From: Streptomyces natalensis ATCC 27448
GTDB lineage: Bacteria > Actinomycetota > Actinomycetes > Streptomycetales > Streptomycetaceae
NCBI RefSeq assembly: GCF_000935125.1
Contig: NZ_JRKI01000010.1
Span: 124,001-188,000, forward strand
DNA: 64,000 nt
Direction of reading: 5' to 3'
Every line of letters starts with the position of its first letter. Position 1 is the first letter of the stretch. The position numbers and the translations under genes were made by a program. Of this stretch, positions 44,885 to 51,787 are shown in pieces. The notes beneath the pieces were generated by a model that saw nothing but the letters and a program-made list of their open reading frames with translations, was not told the DNA's origin and made no database searches.

Positions 44885-45252
44885 GCAGGAGATCGTAGAC
44901 GGGCGGCGCGCCGTACCGGGCGGCCAGGGGGGGCGCAGGGCACGGGTGCTCACGGGTGAGTATCCGTACTCAGGCGGCGAGATGAGTAGGTACGCGGATG
45001 GGCCGGGGGCCGCCGGGAAGGAAGAGTGGGCACCACGGAAGGGACGCGGCGCCGCACCGCCGACACGGGGCGGCGGAACGGCGCGGCTCCCGGCCGTGAC
45101 GGGGGAGCACGGGGGAAGTACGGGGGAAGTACGGGGGAGCACGGGGGAAGCGCTGTCCTGGTCGGATCGATGGGGGAACGATCCGCGCCAGGGCAGCGCG
45201 TTTTTTGTGTGCGGGGCCTTGGCCACCGGGGGGGGCGGCCCGGCCCCCGGAC
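44885..45252. other. Intergenic region with 10-11-bp tandem repeats
   Basis: A 368-nt gap between the DUF4126 start and the TetR gene end. It holds the TACGAT promoter element near 44892-44897 (minus strand) and, at 45099-45151, five head-to-tail units of ACGGGGGAAGT/ACGGGGGAGC type. Frames across the gap have repeat-derived composition and no ribosome-binding site. I see no gene. Confidence 0.6.
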
Positions 45253-45867
45253 CTATTCCTGGCGGCCGGTCACCCTCCCTTGCAGCAGCCGCGACAGCGC
45301 CGCGTGCACCTCGTCCAGCGACCGGTCCGGCTGGTAGGACTGCCAGTCCAGGGCGGCCACCAGGACCATCCCGAACAGCGCCGAGGCGGTCAGCGGGACG
45401 TCGATCTCCTCGCTCAGCTCACCGGCCAACACCGCCTCGCGCAGCACACCCTCCACCACGGTGATGGCCCGCCCCCGCACCACCATCAAGGTGGACTGCC
45501 AGGCGCGGTTGGTACGCCACAGTTCGGCGACGTAGAGCTGGGTGAGCGCCGGGTAGGCGGCGATGAACTCCAGTCCGGCCCGGATCATCGCGTCCAGCGC
45601 GTCGATCCGGGTGCCGCCGCGGCCGGTCACCTCGTCGGCCGCGTCCTGCAAGGAGGCCGCCAGCAGCTCGATGCCGTGCCGCAGCAGCTCCTCGAAGAGG
45701 ACGTTCTTGCTCGCGAAGTTGTAGTAGACCGTGCCCTTCGCGACGCCGGCCCGTTCGGCGATCTCGTCCACCGTGGTGGAGGAGAAGCCCTGTTCGGCGA
45801 TGAGGGTGACCGCGGCCTCGAAGAGCTTGCGCCTGGTGGCGTCGCGGCGAGAAGTGGAGCTGTCCAT
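45253..45867 (-). CDS. TetR-family transcriptional regulator
   Basis: A 204-aa TetR/AcrR-like repressor. The helix-turn-helix lies at about residues 10-55: DATRRKLFEAAVTLIAEQG, then TTVDEIAERAGVAKGTVYYN and FASKNVLFEELL. The C-terminal ligand domain is helical, with Trp/Tyr-rich helix 8 (LYVAELWRTNRAWQS). It is the last gene of the ABC-YhgE-TetR operon, and a perfect 22-bp palindrome lies in that operon's promoter, so it very probably represses its own operon. The start is ATG 45867, a few tens of bases after the permease gene. The inducer is unknown. Confidence 0.92.
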   Translation of the reverse strand: MDSSTSRRDATRRKLFEAAVTLIAEQGFSSTTVDEIAERAGVAKGTVYYNFASKNVLFEELLRHGIELLAASLQDAADEVTGRGGTRIDALDAMIRAGLEFIAAYPALTQLYVAELWRTNRAWQSTLMVVRGRAITVVEGVLREAVLAGELSEEIDVPLTASALFGMVLVAALDWQSYQPDRSLDEVHAALSRLLQGRVTGRQE

Positions 45868-45902
45868 GGGGGCGATTGTGCCGCTCCGCGCGGCCCGCCC
45901 GC

Positions 45903-48110
45903 TCACAGGCTCAGCTCCGGGTGGAGGTCCTTCATCCGCACCACCTGGCGGCCGCGGGCCGCCAGAGTGGTCAGCGCGAGCGCGCCCACGGTGAAGGCGG
46001 CCAGCACCGCACTGCCCTGCCATACGGGCGCGAGGTCGCCCCCGGTGATCAGCCGGCGCAGCCCCGCGACGATGTAACTCATCGGCAGATAGGGGTGGAT
46101 GGCGCCGAAGAAGCCGGGGCTGGTCTGCACCGGGTACGTACCGCCCGCCGACGTCAGCTGGAGCATCAGCAGCGCCAGCACCAGGATCCGGCCGGCCGGA
46201 CCGAACTTGGCGTTCAGCCACTGCACGATCGCCGAGAAACACGCCGTGACCAGGACGAGGAAGCCGAGCGTACCGGCCGCCCTGGCCATCTGGAGGCCGA
46301 GCGCGAAGTGCAGTACGGACATCAGGGCCGCGGTCTGGAGCACCCCGATCCCGGCCACCGGCAGCCACCCGGACACCGCCACCCGCCAGGAGGAGGCGCC
46401 CATCGCCAATGCCCTCCGGTTGAGCGGCTGGATCAGCATGTACGCCACCATGGCGCCGACCCACAGGGACAGCGGGATGAAGTACGGGGCGAAGCCGGTG
46501 CCGTAGTTCGGCGCCTTGTGGGCGGCGTCGGAGGCCAGCTGCACCGGGTCGGACATCACCTTGGTGCGGGCGTCGCGGGCCTTCTTGCCGTAGTCGGGGA
46601 TCTGCCGGGCACCGTCGTGCAGCCCGCCGGCCAGCTTCTGCGAGCCGTCGGAGAGCTTGAACAGGCCGCCGTCGAGCGTCTGCGCGCCGTCCTTGAGCTT
46701 GCCCACACCGGAGTCGAGGTCGCCCATCCCGTTGGCGGCCTGGCCGGTGCCGTCGTGCAACTGGTGCGTGCCGTCGTCCAGCTGCCGTGCCCCGGAGGCC
46801 AGCTGGGCGTTGCCCGCGGCCAGTTTGCGGGCGCCCGCGGACACCTTGTGCGCACCGTCGTTGAGAGCGTTGATCTTCTTGACGGCGGCGTCCATGTCCC
46901 GGCCCATGGTGGGCCCGTGCTTGGCCAGTTCGCTCGCCAGGGAGTGCAGCGTGTCCAGGTCCCGGCCGAGCTGGTCGAGGTTCTTCTGGTCGTGGACGTA
47001 GCCGCTGACCCGCTCGGCGGCGTCCGCCGCGGTCGCCGCGTCGTCGTTGATCTTCTTCAGTTCGCCGCAGGTGGGATCGAGGCTGATCCCCGTCTCGCAG
47101 TGCAGCCGGTAGTACGTGGCCAGGTGGTCGGAGACGCCGCGCGAGAGCTGCGCCCCGGTGGCGGCCGCGCCGGGCAGCCTGTCCAGGTTGTCGCGCAGAG
47201 CCTGCGAACCGTCGGCGACCAGCTGGGCCGCCTCGCCGATCTCCCTGCCGTGCGCCCGCACGAAGGGGCCCACCTTGGCGTCGAGGTCGTTGACGGTGTC
47301 GGCGAGCTGCTGGGTGCCCTGCGCCACCTGGCCGGAGCCGTCGGCCAGTTGGCGCGCTCCGCCCGCGGCCGTACCGGCGCCGTTGGCCAGATCCGTACTG
47401 CCCCGGCTGAGCCGTCCGGCGCCCGCGTCCAGGTCGCCCAGTCCCTTGACCAGGCGACCGCTGCCGTCCTTGGCGGTGCCCAGCCCGTCGGCCAGCTTGC
47501 CGCTGCCGTCCTTGGCCTTCCCGAGGCCGTTCTTGAGCTTGTCGGCGCCCTCGGCGGCTTCCTCGGTCTTCCCGTGCAGCGTCGAGAACGAGACAAAGAT
47601 CTTGTCGAAGAAGGTGCGCGCGGACTTCTCCGAGGCCGCCGAGCGCACTTCGGAGAACACCGTCCGGGAGATCTGCCCGACGATGTAGTTGTTCGCGTCG
47701 TTCGTGCGCACCTTGAGGGCGCCGGTCTCCGGGTGGTCACCGGAGCTGGAGGCGATCCGCTTGCTGAAGTCCGCGGGGATGGACAGCGAGAGGTAGTACG
47801 TGCCGTCCTCGACGCCCCTGGCGGCCTCCTTGGCGTCGACGGGGCGCCAGTCGAAGGTGTGGCTCTCGCCCAGTCCGTCGACGATGTTCTCGCCCGCCGA
47901 GATCCGCTTCCCGTCGACGTTCGCGCCCTTGTCCTGGTTGACCAGCGCGACGGGTATCTTGTCGAGCCGCCCGTAGGGATCCCAGAAGGACCACAGGTAC
48001 AGCGCGCCGTACAGCAGCGGCAACAGCAGCAGCGCGGCCAGTGCGGCGCGCGGCAGCTTCCCCCTCCCGAACCGCTTCAGCTCAAGCGCGGCCAGCTTCG
48101 GCGAGCGCAT
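45903..48110 (-). CDS. YhgE/Pip-domain membrane protein (ABC-2-type permease-like)
   Basis: A 735-aa protein. One N-terminal transmembrane helix (ALAALLLLPLLYGALYLWSF) leads into an extracytoplasmic region with the YhgE/Pip start (PVALVNQDKGANVDGKRISA). Residues about 200-520 are dominated by irregular 7- and 14-residue repeats (LADGLGTAKDGSGRLVKGLG, LADGSGQVAQGTQQLAD) predicted to form a long helical rod. Five or six C-terminal transmembrane helices follow. Relatives include ABC-2-like exporters and the phage-infection protein of lactococci. It partners with the upstream ATPase-like gene (29-nt overlap). The cargo is unknown. Confidence 0.87.
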   Translation of the reverse strand: MRSPKLAALELKRFGRGKLPRAALAALLLLPLLYGALYLWSFWDPYGRLDKIPVALVNQDKGANVDGKRISAGENIVDGLGESHTFDWRPVDAKEAARGVEDGTYYLSLSIPADFSKRIASSSGDHPETGALKVRTNDANNYIVGQISRTVFSEVRSAASEKSARTFFDKIFVSFSTLHGKTEEAAEGADKLKNGLGKAKDGSGKLADGLGTAKDGSGRLVKGLGDLDAGAGRLSRGSTDLANGAGTAAGGARQLADGSGQVAQGTQQLADTVNDLDAKVGPFVRAHGREIGEAAQLVADGSQALRDNLDRLPGAAATGAQLSRGVSDHLATYYRLHCETGISLDPTCGELKKINDDAATAADAAERVSGYVHDQKNLDQLGRDLDTLHSLASELAKHGPTMGRDMDAAVKKINALNDGAHKVSAGARKLAAGNAQLASGARQLDDGTHQLHDGTGQAANGMGDLDSGVGKLKDGAQTLDGGLFKLSDGSQKLAGGLHDGARQIPDYGKKARDARTKVMSDPVQLASDAAHKAPNYGTGFAPYFIPLSLWVGAMVAYMLIQPLNRRALAMGASSWRVAVSGWLPVAGIGVLQTAALMSVLHFALGLQMARAAGTLGFLVLVTACFSAIVQWLNAKFGPAGRILVLALLMLQLTSAGGTYPVQTSPGFFGAIHPYLPMSYIVAGLRRLITGGDLAPVWQGSAVLAAFTVGALALTTLAARGRQVVRMKDLHPELSL

Positions 48111-48981
48111 CGGCCGCCCCCTCCTCGTTGTCGTCCCTGTCGTCCGCGTCGTTCTGCGGGGCGGCCTGCTCCGGGGCGTCCGTCTCCGGTGCGGCCCCGC
48201 CCGTTACGGCATCCGCATCGCCCACCACGGTCTTCGGCCCGTCCGGTACGGCCTCGGGCGGGCCGGTGCGCACCAGGACCACTTCCCCACCCGCGGCCCC
48301 GTCCGTGCCGTCCGCCGGCGGCTCGCTGCACACCGCGAGCACGGTCGTGCCCGCCGCCGCAAGGCCGCGCAGCATCGCCCAGGCCCGGCGCCGTTCGTCG
48401 TCCGACAGCTTGAGATCGGTGTCGTCCACGGCCAGCAGCCGCGGGCCGCCGATCAGCGCCAGCGCCACGGACAGCCGCAGCGCCTCCAGCCGCTCCAGAT
48501 CGCGGACCGAGGTGCGGATCCCCTTGGGCAGCGTCTCCAGGTCGAGCCCGGCGGCCTCCAGCGCGCCGTCCACCAGGGCGCGGGCCTCGGCCCGACGCTC
48601 CTGCCGGGGCCGCAGCAGCGCCCGCAGCGAACCGCCGAACCGGCCCTGGAGCAGGGCGCGTTCGCGCAGATGCTCGCCCACCGTCAGCGCCGGGTCGAGC
48701 TCGGCGACCCCGGGTACGTGGGCGAGCGCGGTGACCGAGCGGACCGCGGCCATCTTCCTGGGCAGCGGCAGACCGCCGATCTCGGCGGTACCCTCGGCGG
48801 ACGTCATCCGCCCGGTGAGCGCGAGCAGCAGACACGTCCGCCCGGAACCCGACGGTCCCTGGACGGCGATCAGCGAACCGGGCGCCGCCGTGATGCCGAT
48901 GTTCCGGAACGCCCAGCCGCGGGGGCCCTTGACGCCGAATCCCGTGGCCGTGACCGCCGCCCCGCGCGGGGTGCTGTCCAC
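48082..48981 (-). CDS. Degenerate ABC-transporter ATP-binding subunit
   Basis: A 299-aa ABC-type nucleotide-binding domain with unusual key positions. Walker A reads AVQGPSGSGRTCLLLALTGR, with Arg in place of the essential Lys. No LSGGQ is present (the region reads DLERLEALRLSVALALIGG), and Walker B ends LLAVDDTDLKL, with Asp in place of the catalytic Glu. The C-terminal 70 residues are acidic and disordered. It may bind but hydrolyse ATP poorly, or act structurally. I chose GTG 48981, preceded by GGAGGGGAAGGA; the longer frame to 49059 would start inside the operator. It overlaps the YhgE gene by 29 nt. Confidence 0.82.
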   Translation of the reverse strand: MDSTPRGAAVTATGFGVKGPRGWAFRNIGITAAPGSLIAVQGPSGSGRTCLLLALTGRMTSAEGTAEIGGLPLPRKMAAVRSVTALAHVPGVAELDPALTVGEHLRERALLQGRFGGSLRALLRPRQERRAEARALVDGALEAAGLDLETLPKGIRTSVRDLERLEALRLSVALALIGGPRLLAVDDTDLKLSDDERRRAWAMLRGLAAAGTTVLAVCSEPPADGTDGAAGGEVVLVRTGPPEAVPDGPKTVVGDADAVTGGAAPETDAPEQAAPQNDADDRDDNEEGAADALAEAGRA

Positions 48982-49006
48982 GATCCTTCCCCTCCTCGGA
49001 CTGTGC

Positions 49007-49028
49007 TTGAACTGACCGGTCAGTTCAA
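49007..49028. promoter_or_regulatory. Perfect 22-bp palindrome, likely TetR operator
   Basis: TTGAACTGACCGGTCAGTTC plus AA is fully self-complementary. It sits 26 nt before the ABC gene start. Its left half (minus strand TTGAAC) could serve as the -35 of a promoter with CACAGT 17 bp downstream, so a bound repressor would block RNA polymerase. The TetR gene closing the operon is the obvious candidate ligand. Confidence 0.8.
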
Positions 49029-49241
49029 AAGTATCGGGTGCCGTACCGCCGGTACGCAAGGGGGTGGGGAAAACAGCCGCCGAATTCGTGCGCGTCCGCC
49101 GCGCCTACGCCGCCGCATCGTCCGCTTTTCGGGGAAAGTGCAGGTCAGCGCCGATTGTCAGTGGTGCCCCTCACGATGGGGTCATACGGTCCCGAATCGC
49201 CATTCGGTCCCGAACCGGCAGGCGACGACAGGAGGTTCGTC

Positions 49242-49772
49242 ATGGCAGCTCGTCCCCGCGTGGGCAGCTCCGCTGCGTACGGTCCCCCGAACGATGTCCA
49301 CCCCGTCCTGCGGCGGGCGGCAGCCCCGCCCGCGGCCCTCGATCTGCTCACCCAGGCCCGCCAGGGCCTCGACGAAGCACAGACCCTCGAGACGCCCAAC
49401 GAACGGTTCGCCACTGCCCATCTGGCCGCCCTGCGCACCGCGGCCGCCGTGCTCGCGGTGCGCGGCCGGCCCGAGACCACCGTCCGCCGCCGGCAGCGGA
49501 TACGCAGCGCCTGGGAGGTGCTGCCCGAGGTCGCGCCCGAACTGTCCGAATGGAGCGCCCTGTTCGCCGCCGGAGCCGAACGCCGCGCCAGGGCCGAGGC
49601 GGGCATAGCCGGCGCGGCCGGCCGCCGCGAAGCCGACGACCTGCTGCGGGACGTGGCGATGTTCCTGCGCCTGGTGGAGCGGATGCTGCTGCTCCAGCCC
49701 GCGCTGCCGCCGCAGCGGGCGGGCGGTCCGGCGGCGGGGGAGGAGGGAGCCGCCCGGCGCCGGGCGGGCTGA
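49242..49772 (+). CDS. SAV_6107-family HEPN-like helical protein
   Basis: A 176-aa all-helical protein resembling the streptomycete SAV_6107 HEPN-like family: DLLTQARQGLDEAQTLETPN, RFATAHLAALRTAAAVLAVR and a second helical pair ending DLLRDVAMFLRLVERMLLLQ. I do not see the R-x4-6-H motif of HEPN ribonucleases, so a toxin role is unlikely. The start at 49242 has GGAGG 6 nt upstream; the in-frame start at 49188 lacks this. Function unknown. It is divergent from the ABC/YhgE operon. Confidence 0.75.
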   Translation: MAARPRVGSSAAYGPPNDVHPVLRRAAAPPAALDLLTQARQGLDEAQTLETPNERFATAHLAALRTAAAVLAVRGRPETTVRRRQRIRSAWEVLPEVAPELSEWSALFAAGAERRARAEAGIAGAAGRREADDLLRDVAMFLRLVERMLLLQPALPPQRAGGPAAGEEGAARRRAG

Positions 49773-50032
49773 TCCGGGGCGGCCCCGGGGCCCGGGCGGG
49801 CCGATGCGGCCCGTGCCGGGCTTCCGGCGGGCCGCCGGGGGCTTGTCCGGGCTTCGGGCGGCGGGCCCCGGCGGGCTTGTGCCGGGCCTCGGGCGGGCGC
49901 GCGCGGGTGCCGCGGCGGCGCGGGCGGCACGCGGGCGGCAGGCGGCACGGCTCCGCAGGCCACGCACCCCGCGGGACGGAATAGGGTGGTGGACGACTGG
50001 ACGTTCATGCCCCCGCCGAGGAGCCATCCGCC
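49773..50032. other. Extremely G/C-rich spacer with short degenerate repeats
   Basis: A 260-nt gap that is almost purely G and C, with repeated GCCGGGCTTCGGGCGG/GGCGGGCTTGTGCCGG-like words (49815-49905) and many potential hairpins such as GGGGCGGCCCCGGGGC. A TAGGGT box at 49982-49987 with a start near 49994 probably drives the methyltransferase gene. There is no gene inside. Confidence 0.55.
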
Positions 50033-50788
50033 GTGTCTGACCCGCTGCGCCCCCGCGCCTCCCTCCGTACCGCCGTGGTCTGGGAGGTCCTCAAGGACGC
50101 CCTGGAGCGCCGGGTCAAAGCCGCCGGCCGCGACGCCCTGGACGTCCTGGACACCGGCGGCGGCACCGGCAACTTCGCCGTCCCGGTCGCCCGCCTCGGC
50201 CATCGCGTCACGGTCGTCGACCCCAGCCCCAACGCCCTCTTCGCCCTGGAGCGGCGGGCCGCCGAGGCAGGGGTGGAGGACCGCGTGCGCGCCGTCCAGG
50301 GCGACGCCCACGGCCTGTTCGACGTCGTCGAGCGCTCCGGCTATGACGCCGTGCTGTGCCACGGCGTCCTGGAGTACGTCGACGACCCGGCCGAGGGCGT
50401 GCGGCACGCCGTCGACGCGCTGCGCCCGGCCGGCACCCTCAGCCTGCTCGCCGCGGGCCTGGGCGGCGCCGTCCTCGCCCGCGCCCTGGCCGGTCACTTC
50501 ACCGAGGCCCGGCACGCCCTCACCGACCCCGCCGGAAGCTGGGGCGAGGGCGACCCCGTGCCGCGCCGCTTCACCGCCGCACAGCTGACCGACCTGGTCG
50601 CCGCCACCGGCCTCACGGTCGGCGCGGTGCACGGCGTGCGGGTCTTCGCCGACCTGGTCCCCGGTGTGCTGGTCGACACCGAGCCGGGCGCCGTGGACGC
50701 CCTGCTCAAGCTGGAGGCGGCCGCCGCGGAGCAGCCCGCCTTCCATGCCGTGGCCACCCAGCTGCACGTCCTGGCCGAGCGCGACTGA
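50033..50788 (+). CDS. Class I SAM-dependent methyltransferase
   Basis: A 251-aa Rossmann-fold methyltransferase. Motif I: LDVLDTGGGTGNFAVPVARLG (SAM glycine loop); acidic residue of motif II in VTVVDPSPNALFALE; motif III-like VRAVQGDAHGLFDVV; motif IV/V region AVLCHGVLEYVDDPAEG and LRPAGTLSLLA. It resembles small-molecule methyltransferases of the UbiE/CmoA-like group more than DNA or protein methylases. The substrate is unknown. GTG 50033 has GAGGAG 9 nt upstream. It follows a TAGGGT promoter. Confidence 0.88.
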   Translation: MSDPLRPRASLRTAVVWEVLKDALERRVKAAGRDALDVLDTGGGTGNFAVPVARLGHRVTVVDPSPNALFALERRAAEAGVEDRVRAVQGDAHGLFDVVERSGYDAVLCHGVLEYVDDPAEGVRHAVDALRPAGTLSLLAAGLGGAVLARALAGHFTEARHALTDPAGSWGEGDPVPRRFTAAQLTDLVAATGLTVGAVHGVRVFADLVPGVLVDTEPGAVDALLKLEAAAAEQPAFHAVATQLHVLAERD

Positions 50789-51096
50789 GCCGCCCCCCCG
50801 GGTCGGCACCCGGCGGCCGCCGACGGCCCGTCGCTGACCCGTGCGAGCTGCACGATTACCGCGTGCTGTCGGTCACGGACCACCCGATCGGCCCCTTCTC
50901 CCCGTATGATCGGGGTACGACGTTCCGGCATGACGGAAGGGCGGGTGGGGAATGCAGGCAGCATCACACCGGCCGCCGTGGCGGCCCGGAGCGGTGAACT
51001 GGCGTTGAGGGGCGGGTTTCACGGGGGCGAATCCCTGCCTATCCTGAAAGGGTCGCACCCCGGTCGCCCCCCGCGACCGACGAGTAGGAGGACTCC
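50789..51096 (+). other. Leader region of the DUF3040 gene
   Basis: A 308-nt gap. TATGAT (50905-50910) lies inside the palindrome CCCCG-TATGAT-CGGGG (50900-50915) and is a likely -10 box whose access could be regulated. A GGTCGC/GCGACC hairpin (51051-51078) precedes the AGGAGG at about 51085. Frames here show no gene-like features. Confidence 0.5.
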
Positions 51097-51489
51097 GTGC
51101 CGCTCTCGGAGCACGAGCAGCGCATGCTCGAGCAGATGGAGCGAGCGCTGTACGCCGAAGATCCCAAGTTCGCGACAGCGCTTGAGGGAAGCGGGCTGCG
51201 TACGTACACCCGGCGACGGGTCTACCAAGCGGTCGCGGGCTTCCTGATCGGTATCGGCCTGCTCATGGCCGGCATGGTCGTCCCGCTGATCTGGGTCAGC
51301 GTGGTGGGCTTCCTCGTCATGCTCGGCTGCGCGGTGCTGGCCGTCACCGGATGGCGCAAAGCCCCCAAGCCGGGTGAACAGCAGTCCTCCTCGGGCGGAC
51401 CCGCCCGCCGTCAGACCCGGCAGCGCCGCTCGATGATGAACCGCATCGAGGACCGCTGGCAGCGCCGCCGCGACGAACAGGGCCACTGA
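51097..51489 (+). CDS. DUF3040 membrane protein
   Basis: A 130-aa protein of the actinobacterial DUF3040 family. Amphipathic N-terminal helix PLSEHEQRMLEQMERALYAEDPKFA (seen as SEHEQRMLEQMERALYAEDP), two transmembrane helices (AVAGFLIGIGLLMAGMVVPL, WVSVVGFLVMLGCAVLAVTG) and a strongly basic cytoplasmic tail (RRQTRQRRSMMNRIEDRWQR). The N-terminal SEHEQRxLxxxE motif defines the family. The function is unknown; family members lie near division and cell-wall genes in streptomycetes. GTG 51097 has AGGAGG 7 nt upstream. Confidence 0.88.
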   Translation: MPLSEHEQRMLEQMERALYAEDPKFATALEGSGLRTYTRRRVYQAVAGFLIGIGLLMAGMVVPLIWVSVVGFLVMLGCAVLAVTGWRKAPKPGEQQSSSGGPARRQTRQRRSMMNRIEDRWQRRRDEQGH

Positions 51490-51681
51490 GCCCCACCGCC
51501 CCCCGCTCGCCGGACACTTCACCGGACTCCGCGCGGCCACCCGACAGGATCGGGCGGCCGCGCCGCAGTGTGTACGGGGCCGGACGACGGGCCGGGAGCC
51601 GGGCTCCGCGTACGCCGGGCAGGGCGCGAGGACCCGAACGGCCGCCCACGGCCCCCGCCCGCGCCGGCGTTCGTCCGTGGC

Positions 51682-51732
51682 CCTCGTCCGTCCGTAGCCC
51701 TCGTCCGTCCAGGGTCCTCGTCCGTCCGGAGA
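51682..51732. repeat. 17-bp tandem repeat, three units
   Basis: CCTCGTCCGTCCGTAGC, CCTCGTCCGTCCAGGGT and CCTCGTCCGTCCGGAGA follow head to tail, with partial copies on both sides. They lie in the 298-nt gap between the convergent DUF3040 and transglutaminase genes, where nothing else is recognisable. Confidence 0.7.
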
Positions 51733-51787
51733 CCTCGCCTGCGTCGGCGTCCGCCCCGCGGCACACGCCGGCCCTGCCCCCTGCCCC

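Noticed and set aside
49242-49772. HEPN-like protein as a toxin of a toxin-antitoxin pair
   Set aside because: No R-x4-6-H catalytic motif is visible and no small partner gene (for example an MNT nucleotidyltransferase) is adjacent.
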